Part shown: positions 1 to 5,559 of the stretch, piece by piece
Layout: each line of letters begins with the position of its first letter
How positions within the stretch are numbered: position 1 is the first letter of the stretch
Origin: Hydrogenophaga sp.
GTDB taxonomy: Bacteria; Pseudomonadota; Gammaproteobacteria; Burkholderiales; Burkholderiaceae_C
Direction: 5' to 3'
Length of the DNA: 5,957 nucleotides
Assembly (NCBI GenBank): GCA_020047875.1
Contig: JAIFNE010000185.1
Span: 1 to 5,957, forward strand
Made by a program: the position numbers and the translations under genes
Notes under the pieces: generated by a model
Databases searched by the model: none
What the model saw: the letters and a program-made list of their open reading frames with translations, nothing else
What the model was told of the DNA's origin: nothing

Positions 1-446
1 TCGATGCTGTCTTCCAGCCGCACGCCGTTGGGGTAGAGGTAGAGGTGGTCGCTGCTGGTGGTGCAGCCGCTCAGCAGCAGTTCGGCCATGGCCACCTGGG
101 TGGACACCTGCACCATCTCGGGCGTGAGTCCGGCCCAGATCGGATACAGCCCGCGCAACCAGCCGAACAGTTCGGCGTTTTGTACCGCCGGGATCGCGCG
201 GGTGAGGCTCTGGTACATGTGGTGGTGCGTGTTGACCAGGCCCGGCGTGACCAGGTGGCCGCGGGCATCGATCACCTCGCTGGCCTCGTCGCGCAGCGCG
301 GGTGGCAGATTGGCGGCAGGTCCGATCCACGCAATGCGCTGATTGCGCACGAACAGGCTTGCGTGCGTCCATTCCCGCCCGCTGGACGGCTCGGCGTGAT
401 CGAAGGTGGCGATGCAGGTGGCGTTGTCGATCAGCAGAGTGGTCAT
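1..446 (-). CDS. 8-oxoguanine deaminase / TRZ-ATZ family amidohydrolase, N-terminal part
   Basis: Reading leftward from the ATG at 446-444, 148 codons are open and the gene leaves the window without a stop. The protein starts MTTLLIDNATCIATFD, the usual opening beta-sandwich of cytosine-deaminase-like amidohydrolases. It then has DARGHLVTPGLVNTHHH (residues 60-76), where His74 and His76 form the HxH metal-binding motif at the start of the TIM barrel. The following segment (MYQSLTRAIPAVQNAELFGW, then LRGLYPIWAGLTPE) and SGCTTSSDHLYLYP (residues 127-139) are typical of the 8-oxoguanine deaminase / hydroxydechloroatrazine ethylaminohydrolase group. Members hydrolytically deaminate 8-oxoguanine or related purines and triazines in the cytosol. 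The first third cannot fix the substrate, and guanine deaminase or another ATZ/TRZ hydrolase remains possible. The ribosome site is weak (GGAA about 9 bases upstream). It is transcribed divergently from the glycerate kinase gene. Confidence 0.88.
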   Translation of the reverse strand, partial: MTTLLIDNATCIATFDHAEPSSGREWTHASLFVRNQRIAWIGPAANLPPALRDEASEVIDARGHLVTPGLVNTHHHMYQSLTRAIPAVQNAELFGWLRGLYPIWAGLTPEMVQVSTQVAMAELLLSGCTTSSDHLYLYPNGVRLEDSI

Positions 447-538
447 GTGGTGTGGTTCCGTGGTCTGGCCGGGCGTCGATTATCTTTGGGGCCACGCCAA
501 TCACCCGCCATGCGAACACCTCGCAAGAACGCCTGCCC
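447..538. promoter_or_regulatory. Divergent intergenic region (deaminase / glycerate kinase)
   Basis: These 92 bases separate two start codons that point away from each other, so promoters for both genes should lie here or just inside the genes. The only AT-rich patch is at about 479-487. On the minus strand it reads GATAAT (484 to 479), a good match to a -10 hexamer placed 32 bases before the deaminase start. I could not find a convincing -35 at normal spacing on either strand, so promoter assignment is tentative. A near-palindrome at 486-500 lies directly beside this patch. Confidence 0.45.
486..500. promoter_or_regulatory. Near-palindrome TTGGGG-N3-CGCCAA, possible operator
   Basis: Two 6-base arms, TTGGGG and CGCCAA, are inverted around a 3-base spacer with one mismatch (5 of 6 pairs). 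It sits between two divergent genes and immediately upstream of the GATAAT hexamer on the minus strand, where a repressor or activator of both genes would be expected. The regulator family is unknown and arms this short can occur by chance. Confidence 0.25.
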
Positions 539-1861
539 ATGACGCCCACCCAAACCCCGGGTCTCGACGACCCGCGCCATCTGTTGCGCCACCTGTTCGA
601 TGTGGCGGTGCAGCGCGCCCTGCCGCAGCAAAACACCGCCGCCCACCTGCCGCCACCGCCCAAGGGCAGAACCGTGGTGATTGGCGCCGGCAAGGCCGGT
701 GGCGCGATGGCGCAGGCGGTGGAGGCGCTGTGGCCGGCCGAGGCGCCGCTTTCTGGGCTGGTGGTCACGCGCTACCACCACACGCCGCCCCGCCCCGCGG
801 GGCTGGCCGAGCGCATCGAGGTGGTGGAGGCCTCGCACCCGGTCCCCGATGCCGCGGGCCTGGCCGCGGCACAGCGCATCCTGACGCTGGTCCAGGGGCT
901 GACCAAAGACGATCTGGTGTTGTGCCTGATTTCGGGCGGCGGCTCGTCGCTGCTGACCCTGCCGTGTGAGGGCCTGACGCTGGAGGACAAACAGCGCATC
1001 AACCGCCAGCTGCTGGCCAGTGGCGCCAACATTCTGGAAATGAACACGGTGCGCAAGCACCTGTCGCGCATCAAGGGCGGGCGTCTGGCAGCCGCCTGTG
1101 CGCCCGCGCAGGTGGTCACGCTGACCATCAGCGACGTGCCGGGGGACGACGTGAGCGTGATCGGCAGCGGCCCCACGGTGGCCGACGCGTCCACCTGCGC
1201 CCAGGCGCTGGAGGTGTTGCACCGCTATGCGATTGCGCTGCCGCCTGCGGTATTGGCGCAGCTGGAGAGCGGCGCACTGGAAACGCCCAAGCCGGGCGAC
1301 GCCTGTTTCAGCGGGCATCAGACGCACCTGATCGCCACACCGCAGCAAAGCCTGGAAGCCGCCGCGCAGGCTGCGCGCGCGCTGGGCCTCAACGCCTACA
1401 TCCTGAGCGATGAAATCGAGGGGGAATCGCGCGAGGTGGGCAAGGTGCACGCGGCGCTGGCGCGCTCGACCGCGCAGGGCCGCAGCAGCTTTGAGCGGCC
1501 CTGCGTGATTTTGAGCGGTGGCGAAACCACGGTCACGGTACAGCCACCGGCCGAGGGCCAGCCTCGTGGCCGGGGCGGGCGCGCGGGCGAGTTCTGCCTC
1601 GGGCTGGCCCAGGCGCTTGGTGGGCAGCCGGGGGTGTGGGCGCTGGCCGCCGACACGGACGGCATCGATGGCGTGGAAGACAACGCGGGCGCGCTGGTGG
1701 CGCCCGACAGCCTGGCGCGCGCCCAGACGCTCGGACTCAAGCTCACCGATCACCTGATGCGCAACGACGCCTACCGGTACTTCGAAGCGCTGGGCGATCT
1801 GGTGGTCACCGGCCCCACGCACACCAATGTGAACGACTTTCGAGCCGTGCTGGTGCGATAG
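539..1861 (+). CDS. ttuD: Glycerate 2-kinase (TtuD/GckA family, DUF4147 + MOFRL domains)
   Basis: A 440-residue cytosolic enzyme expected to use ATP to convert D-glycerate to 2-phosphoglycerate, feeding the glyoxylate/tartrate/glycerate route into glycolysis. The family is often mislabelled hydroxypyruvate reductase. The N-terminal DUF4147 domain has VVIGAGKAGGAMA (residues 46-58), the glycine loop ISGGGSS (131-137), NTVRKHLSRIKGG (169-181), SDVPGDD (198-204) and GSGPT (209-213). The C-terminal MOFRL domain has LSGGETTV (325-332), GRGGRAGEFCLGLA (344-357), DTDGIDG (372-378) and the closing GPTHTNVNDF (425-434). All family motifs are intact and the length is normal. The frame is open back to before 302, but the conserved protein needs only the ATG at 539, which also avoids overlap with the divergent deaminase. 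The ribosome site is poor (AAGAA about 10 bases upstream). The last 91 bases overlap, antisense, the extended tail of the convergent methyltransferase. Confidence 0.93.
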   Translation: MTPTQTPGLDDPRHLLRHLFDVAVQRALPQQNTAAHLPPPPKGRTVVIGAGKAGGAMAQAVEALWPAEAPLSGLVVTRYHHTPPRPAGLAERIEVVEASHPVPDAAGLAAAQRILTLVQGLTKDDLVLCLISGGGSSLLTLPCEGLTLEDKQRINRQLLASGANILEMNTVRKHLSRIKGGRLAAACAPAQVVTLTISDVPGDDVSVIGSGPTVADASTCAQALEVLHRYAIALPPAVLAQLESGALETPKPGDACFSGHQTHLIATPQQSLEAAAQAARALGLNAYILSDEIEGESREVGKVHAALARSTAQGRSSFERPCVILSGGETTVTVQPPAEGQPRGRGGRAGEFCLGLAQALGGQPGVWALAADTDGIDGVEDNAGALVAPDSLARAQTLGLKLTDHLMRNDAYRYFEALGDLVVTGPTHTNVNDFRAVLVR

Positions 1862-3216
1862 CGGGCGAGGCGCTCAGGCTGCAAACCGCCCGCAGCGGTC
1901 CACTTTTCACCGCCTTTTTGCCCCATAGCCGGGCTATGGGGCGGCAAATTCGGCAAAAACTGGCCTCGCTGGGGACGGTTTTCGCTTTCAACGCCTTCTG
2001 CCGCGCAGGCTCCCAGCATGTGCCGCCGGTTAAACGGGTAGACCGACTGTGCGCCGCGCAGGCGGCCGGTGGCCGGGTTGCCGTCTGGGCGCGCGGCCAG
2101 CAGAAAGCACATGGCGCAACCCGCGAGGTACAGCCGATAAGCGCGCACCCGGTCCTCGCTGGTGAGCGCGCGGGCACGCGCCAGGTTGTGCTCCAGCGCG
2201 TCGGACCAGGCCCACAGCGTGCGCGCGTAGTGCGGGCGCAGGTTCTCCAGGTCCAGCAGCTCCAGACCGGCACCGCCCAGGTGCCGCGCCAGACGGGACA
2301 CATGAACCAGTTCGCCGCCCGGGAAGATGTGTTTTTCGATGAAATCGCCCATGCCCGCGCCGAGCTGGCTGTTGTGCAGGCCACCGGCGGTGATGCTGTG
2401 GTTGAGCACCAGCCCGCCCGGGCGCAACAGCCGCTGCAGCGTGGCGCAGTAGGTGTCGAGCTGGCTGCTGCCCACGTGCTCCAGCATGCCCACCGAGGCC
2501 ACGCAGTCAAACGTCTCCGACCGCGGCAGGGAGCGGTAGTCCATCAGCCGCATCTCGACCCGGTCACTCAGACCGTGTTGCTCGATCAGCCGCGTGGCGT
2601 GGGCTTGCTGGTCGCGTGACAGTGTGATGCCCGTGGCGCGCACGCCGTGGTGCTTTGCTGCCCACAGCAGCAGCCCGCCCCAGCCCGCGCCCACGTCCAG
2701 CAGGTGCTGGCCCGGGCGCAGCTGCAGCTTGCGGCAGATCAGCGCCAGTTTGGCTTCCTGCGCCTGGTCGAGCGTCATGTCGGGGGTTTCAAAGTAGGCG
2801 CAGGAATACACCCGCATCGGGTCCAGCCACAGCGCGTAGAAGGCGTCGCACAGGTCGTAGTGAAACTGCACCTGCTGCGCGTCGCGCTGCGGGCGGTGTC
2901 GCCAGTGCGAGCGCAGGCGGTGCAGCAGCCTGCTGGCCAACGAGGCGCGCCCCAGTTGCACCGGGTCGCCGGCCAGTTCCGCGGCGATGGCCATCACCTC
3001 GTTCAGATCGCCGTCGATCTCCAGATCGCCGCGCACATAGGCATCGGCCAGCTCGCCAATCTGGCCCAGCGCCAGCGAGGGCAGCAAGCCCGGTTGCCGA
3101 AGCGTCACGCGAACCGGTGCGCTGGCGCGCCCGGCGCGCCCACCCGGCCACTCCAGGGCCAGCGGGCTGGAGAGCTGAGCAAGGCGGGTTTCCACAAGGT
3201 TCGAAAGCGCGTTCAT
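1771..3216 (-). CDS. cfa: Cyclopropane-fatty-acyl-phospholipid synthase family methyltransferase with repeat-derived C-terminal tail
   Basis: A 481-residue SAM-dependent methyltransferase, expected to add a methylene bridge to double bonds of membrane phospholipid acyl chains at the inner membrane face. The start is the ATG in MNALSNLVETRLAQL, although the frame is open up to 3426 and the ribosome site is weak. The core has FHYDLCDAFYALWLDP (residues 118-133), YSCAYF (137-142), SAM motif I LLDVGAGWGG (172-181), GITLSRDQ (196-203), VGMLEHVG (242-249), DFIEKHIFPGG (291-301) and YPFNRRHM (393-400). Cys139, Glu246, His273, Ile275 and Tyr330 match the bicarbonate-site residues known from E. coli Cfa (C139, E239, H266, I268, Y317), so the enzyme looks active. 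Relatives normally end just after FNRRHM. Here about 80 further residues follow: a repeat (copy A) encodes the first part and antisense of the glycerate kinase end encodes the last 30. The native stop was probably lost to the repeat. Paralogues with other lipid substrates exist, so the exact product is not certain. Confidence 0.9.
   Translation of the reverse strand: MNALSNLVETRLAQLSSPLALEWPGGRAGRASAPVRVTLRQPGLLPSLALGQIGELADAYVRGDLEIDGDLNEVMAIAAELAGDPVQLGRASLASRLLHRLRSHWRHRPQRDAQQVQFHYDLCDAFYALWLDPMRVYSCAYFETPDMTLDQAQEAKLALICRKLQLRPGQHLLDVGAGWGGLLLWAAKHHGVRATGITLSRDQQAHATRLIEQHGLSDRVEMRLMDYRSLPRSETFDCVASVGMLEHVGSSQLDTYCATLQRLLRPGGLVLNHSITAGGLHNSQLGAGMGDFIEKHIFPGGELVHVSRLARHLGGAGLELLDLENLRPHYARTLWAWSDALEHNLARARALTSEDRVRAYRLYLAGCAMCFLLAARPDGNPATGRLRGAQSVYPFNRRHMLGACAAEGVESENRPQRGQFLPNLPPHSPAMGQKGGEKWTAAGGLQPERLARYRTSTARKSFTLVCVGPVTTRSPSASKYR
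1877..2013 (-). repeat. Dispersed palindromic repeat, copy A, inside the 3' end of cfa
   Basis: Read on the minus strand it runs from GGAGCCTG (2013-2006) to TTTGCAGCC (1885-1877). Its core at 1928-1986 matches copy B (4678-4736 on the plus strand) at 53 of 59 bases by my hand alignment. The preceding 27 bases align without gaps but more weakly, and the terminal TTTGCAGCC is identical. Copy A has 36 bases that copy B lacks, including the second half of a strong palindrome. It begins one codon after the conserved end of the methyltransferase and is read in that gene's frame, encoding SENRPQRGQFLP, PPHSPA and LQP. The exact outer ends cannot be fixed from two copies. No transposase or clear target duplication is visible. 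Confidence 0.8.
1921..1941. repeat. Perfect palindrome, 10-base arms, centre of repeat copy A
   Basis: CCCCATAGCC and GGCTATGGGG are exact inverse complements around a single G at 1931, with one further G-C pair outside (1920/1942). This would form a very stable hairpin or DNA cruciform between two convergent genes. Neither strand has a T-run directly after the stem, so it is not a canonical intrinsic terminator, although it could still slow polymerase or shield the glycerate kinase mRNA 3' end. Copy B retains only the left arm and centre of this palindrome. Confidence 0.8.
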
Positions 3217-3635
3217 GGCAGCTGTTTTGTCTCGATTTCTGGGCCATCGCTCCAGGCCATCGCAGCCCCTGGAGCGGTGAACCGGGCCACTTGGGCAGGG
3301 TGTTTGCGCAGCCGACCTGCGCCCATGCCCACTTTCCGACAAACCCCCGCGCTGCACCATCAGACGGCGCCGCCCGATGGCCTGAGACATTCGCCGCGCG
3401 GTGTCAGCGCCTTCTGAGGGAAGCAACTAAGACTCTTCCTATTTGCTGCGCCGCACGCGCCGCCAGCCGATGCTTGGCGTAACCTTGGCAGGAGAAGCGC
3501 GCACCCGGTGCGGGAAGCGCAGCGTCTGCAACGCGCCGCCTGGCAGCGCGCGCGGTGCGTGTTGGTTGGCCCCGTGTGCAGCCCGTCTGCCACCCGCCGA
3601 CCCCCAGCCAGCCACCCTGAACCCTGGAGCGATCG
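3217..3635. other. Non-coding intergenic region between divergent cfa and response regulator genes
   Basis: These 419 bases separate two divergent start codons, and I see no gene or RNA in them. They contain a 12-base inverted repeat (3245-3279), an AT-richer island at about 3419-3444 with weak inverted GGAAG/CTTCC, and the palindrome GCACCCGGTGC (3501-3511) flanked by two direct copies of GAAGCGC 20 bases apart (3494-3500, 3514-3520). The AT-rich island is the most likely promoter location, but no clear -35/-10 pair could be assigned on either strand. Short ORFs here have no ribosome sites and no recognisable product. Confidence 0.5.
3245..3279. repeat. Inverted repeat upstream of cfa, 12-base arms
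   Basis: CATCGCTCCAGG (3245-3256) and CCTGGAGCGGTG (3268-3279) are inverse complements except for one T-G wobble pair, with an 11-base loop; the inner 9 pairs are perfect. It ends 29 bases upstream of the cfa start codon. On the minus strand it could be a leader-mRNA hairpin or, as DNA, an operator. No T-run follows on either strand, so it is not an obvious terminator. Confidence 0.55.
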
Positions 3636-4364
3636 ATGAACTTCGGTGCTGATCACAACGTATTGGTTGCGCATGATGTCGGCGTCCTGAATTTGCTTTT
3701 GGTGGACGACCACACCGTGGTGCGCGAAGGCTTGGCGCGGGTGCTCGATCCGAAGTCCCACGGCTGGGTCATCACCGAGGCCTCCAGCGGCTTTCAGGCC
3801 CTGGAATGCCTGCGATCAGGTCAGTTCGATCTGGCCATCGTTGACCTGTCCATGCCCGGCATGAGCGGGCTGGACCTCATTGCGCGCATCCGGTCGGAGT
3901 TCCCCGAGGTGGCGGTGCTGGTGCTCTCCATGCACGCCGAGGAGCAGTACGCGCTGCGTGCCTTTCAGGCGGGCGCCCGCGGCTATCTCACCAAGGACAG
4001 CGCCTCCGCCGATCTGGTGAAGGCGGTTTGCAAGGTGGCGGAAGGTGGCATGTTTGTGACGCCCAACGTGGCCGAACGCCTGCTGCAACAACTCAATGGC
4101 GGACAGCAGGAGCCGCGCCTCGATGCGCTCACCAACCGGGAGCTGGAAGTCGTGCGCCGGCTGGTGGCAGGCCAGCGGCCGGTGGACATCGCGCACGACC
4201 TGCACCTGTCCATCAAAACCGTGAGCACCCACAAGCGCAATGTGCTGGAAAAGCTGCAGCTCGACAGCACGGCCGCACTGATCCGCTTTGGTATGGAGCA
4301 CCAGTTGGGCAAAGAAGATCTCGCACCGCCCGCCGGTTGCGCTCAGGTGTCGCCGCACATCTGA
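3636..4364 (+). CDS. NarL/FixJ (LuxR-type) two-component response regulator
   Basis: A 242-residue cytosolic transcription regulator with an N-terminal receiver domain (about residues 17-133) and a C-terminal LuxR-type helix-turn-helix (about 163-228). The receiver has LLLVDDH with acidic pair Asp24/Asp25, the phosphorylation site Asp70 in IVDLSMPGMSG, the switch Ser98 in VLVLSMHAE and Lys120 in GYLTKDSA. The output domain has LTNRELEVVRRLVAGQ (165-180) and DIAHDLHLSIKTVSTHKRNV (184-203), the DNA-reading helix. All phosphotransfer residues are present. The ATG at 3636 is chosen because GGAG lies 6 bases upstream. This leaves about 16 residues before the receiver core and no better start lies between. 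No histidine kinase is in the window, so its partner and targets are unknown. Annotators might call it UvrY/NarL-like; the sequence does not decide. Downstream there is no clear terminator. Confidence 0.93.
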   Translation: MNFGADHNVLVAHDVGVLNLLLVDDHTVVREGLARVLDPKSHGWVITEASSGFQALECLRSGQFDLAIVDLSMPGMSGLDLIARIRSEFPEVAVLVLSMHAEEQYALRAFQAGARGYLTKDSASADLVKAVCKVAEGGMFVTPNVAERLLQQLNGGQQEPRLDALTNRELEVVRRLVAGQRPVDIAHDLHLSIKTVSTHKRNVLEKLQLDSTAALIRFGMEHQLGKEDLAPPAGCAQVSPHI

Positions 4365-4649
4365 CCCTGAGCGAAGCCAGCGCGATTGCATCCCGATGAG
4401 CCCGCCGGGCGCTGCTTAAAAATGGGGCAGTTTGGACAGCGGGAATAATCTCACCCTCGCCACCCCGGTCCCGCTGGGGTCTGGTTGGGTTGCCACCGCC
4501 CGCTGACCGATGGTTTTCGGCTCGCCAGCGGGCCGCTGGCCGGGCGGGTTTCTGGTCAATCCCCCGTTTTTCCCGGTTTTCACGCAATGGAGGGGCACGC
4601 TTTGCCCCCAGGTCATGGTTTTGCTCAGCAGTTTCAACGCCACACCCCC
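4365..4649. other. Gene-free stretch after the response regulator, with several hairpins
   Basis: I recognise no protein or RNA here, and together with the adjoining repeat it makes a 415-base gap before DUF3348. Visible structures are a perfect 8-base-arm palindrome at 4524-4540 (GCCAGCGG/CCGCTGGC around one G), a hairpin at 4592-4608 (GGGGCA/TGCCCC, 5-base loop) and weak ACCCC/GGGGT arms at 4462-4480. An AT-rich patch at 4415-4449 includes AATAAT (4444-4449), which could be a -10 element but has no -35 partner. The frame in front of DUF3348 is open back to 4510, yet its translation has no conserved character. T-runs at 4564-4580 make the composition unlike the flanking genes, which suggests inserted or degraded DNA. 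Confidence 0.4.
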
Positions 4650-4778
4650 AGGAGCCTGTCGGGCTTGGGACGCCGACAGCGAAAAGCGGCCCCAGCGAGG
4701 ACAGTTTTTGCCCGATTCGCCGCCCCATAGCCCGGCGGCCGCTTTGCAGCCGGCGCTTCCCAAGTCCGACAGGCTCCT
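4650..4778 (+). mobile_element. MITE-like element, repeat copy B, with 21-base inverted arms
   Basis: The arms at 4650-4670 and 4758-4778 (AGGAGCCTGTCGG.CTTGGGA and its inverse complement) match at 20 of 21 positions. Five more pairs (4671-4675 with 4751-4755) form past a 2-base bulge. The 129-base element has no transposase gene, so it would depend on one elsewhere. Its core 4678-4736 matches copy A at 53 of 59 bases, in the same orientation relative to the neighbouring gene and in the same reading frame, but 36 bases of the palindromic centre are missing. The right arm ends two bases before the GTG of DUF3348. I found no convincing target-site duplication. A non-autonomous transposon or a REP-like element are both possible. 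Confidence 0.75.
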
Positions 4779-4779
4779 T

Positions 4780-5442
4780 GTGCGCCAGCTCGCCAGCTGG
4801 CTGCCCGAGGGCCCAGCCGAGCCCCGGCAGGATGTGGCTGAACGCCTGGGCCAGTGGCTGAACGTGAACGAAGCGATTGCCCTGCGCGCCACCCAGGCGG
4901 CGGTGGCGGCCGCTGGCGCCGCGGCCGCCCGCCGCGCTACGCCGCACCCCGATCTGCCGCTGCTGCACATCGCATTGCAGCGCGAGCTGCAGCGCACGCG
5001 CGCGGTGCTCACCCAGTCCATCACCGCGCGCGACCCGGCGCACCCGCCCGACCCGAGCGACCCGGACACCGAATGGGCGCTGCACCACCACCGCCTGAAC
5101 GACCTGCAGCGCCGCATGGAACTGAGTGTGGAGGCGCTACGCGCTCATGTGCGCCAGGCGCTGGCCCAAGCCACGCCCGAACTGGCGCAGCTCGCCGCGC
5201 TCGACGCCGCCCTGGAGCCACTGCTGGCCGGGCGCGAGCAGCGCCTGCTCAGTGGCTTGCCGGTGTTGCTCAAGGCGCGCTTTGCCGCCTTGCGCGCGCA
5301 GGCTGCGCAGGCGCCTGACACCGCCACCGAAGGCCAGCGCTGGCTGCACACCTTTGCCAACGAGTTCGAGCAGGTGCTGCTCGCCGAGCTGGATCTGCGC
5401 CTGCAGCCCGTGATGGGCCTGATCGAATCGGTGCCCGGATGA
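4780..5442 (+). CDS. DUF3348 family protein
   Basis: A conserved protein of unknown function found mainly in beta-proteobacteria. The segment VRQLASWLPEGPAEPRQD then VAERLGQWL, NEAIALRAT matches the family's N-terminal pattern (LVRLLA, then a SLADRLSQWL-like stretch), and the rest is a Glu/Gln/Arg/Leu-rich helical protein, ending ANEFEQVLLAELDLRLQPVMGLIE (in two parts, residues 193-205 and 206-216). No signal peptide or membrane segment is seen, so it is probably cytosolic. The start is uncertain. I give GTG 4780 because homology begins about there and AGG lies 6 bases upstream. The same frame is open through the MITE to ATGs at 4615 and 4510, which lack good ribosome sites and add non-conserved residues. 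Relatives normally have some 10-15 residues before LVRxLA, so the native N-terminus was probably replaced by the element. It is followed directly by DUF802, its usual partner as I recall. Confidence 0.8.
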   Translation: MRQLASWLPEGPAEPRQDVAERLGQWLNVNEAIALRATQAAVAAAGAAAARRATPHPDLPLLHIALQRELQRTRAVLTQSITARDPAHPPDPSDPDTEWALHHHRLNDLQRRMELSVEALRAHVRQALAQATPELAQLAALDAALEPLLAGREQRLLSGLPVLLKARFAALRAQAAQAPDTATEGQRWLHTFANEFEQVLLAELDLRLQPVMGLIESVPG

Positions 5443-5558
5443 CGCCCTCGCGCCGCTGTATCTCGTCCCGCCAATGGCACCGCACCGATGGCCGCGCCCG
5501 GCCAGCGCCGTGGTGTGCGCTGCGGCGCATGACGCGAATCGTTTTTGAGAAACCCTGA
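5439..5558 (+). CDS. Possible small ORF of 39 codons, coupled between DUF3348 and DUF802
   Basis: The ATG overlaps the DUF3348 stop in an ATGA arrangement, and its own stop (TGA 5556-5558) ends one base before the DUF802 ATG, a spacing typical of translationally coupled operon genes. The peptide begins MTPSRRCISSRQWH and ends MTRIVFEKP; it is Arg-rich (9 of 39) with two Cys and two Trp, and no membrane segment. I recognise no family. Open frames of this size are common by chance in GC-rich DNA, so the gapless fit is the only evidence. The alternative is that 5443-5559 is simply an untranslated spacer. Confidence 0.25.
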   Translation: MTPSRRCISSRQWHRTDGRARPAPWCALRRMTRIVFEKP

Positions 5559-5559
5559 C

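Noticed and set aside
302..538. Extended N-terminus for the glycerate kinase from an ATG at 302
   Set aside because: It would overlap the divergent deaminase and adds 79 residues not found in the family, whose normal start corresponds to 539.
443..1822. Minus-strand open frame of 459 codons over the glycerate kinase gene
   Set aside because: It is a GC-driven mirror of a gene with all family motifs on the plus strand; its translation is low-complexity Arg/Gln/His-rich and matches nothing I know.
1921..1941. Bidirectional intrinsic terminator between the convergent genes
   Set aside because: The stem is strong, but neither strand has a T-run directly after it; the T-run at 1915-1919 lies before the stem on the plus strand.
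1636..2619. Plus-strand open frame of 327 codons spanning the gene ends
   Set aside because: It is antisense to conserved methyltransferase motifs and out of frame with the glycerate kinase; no domain is visible.
3217..3426. Extended N-terminus for the methyltransferase from an ATG at 3426
   Set aside because: The extra 70 residues are Arg/Ser-rich with no family similarity, and the core begins normally from 3216.
4378..4414. Terminator after the response regulator
   Set aside because: CAGCGC/GCGCTG arms can pair, but the loop is 25 bases and an A-run rather than a T-run follows.
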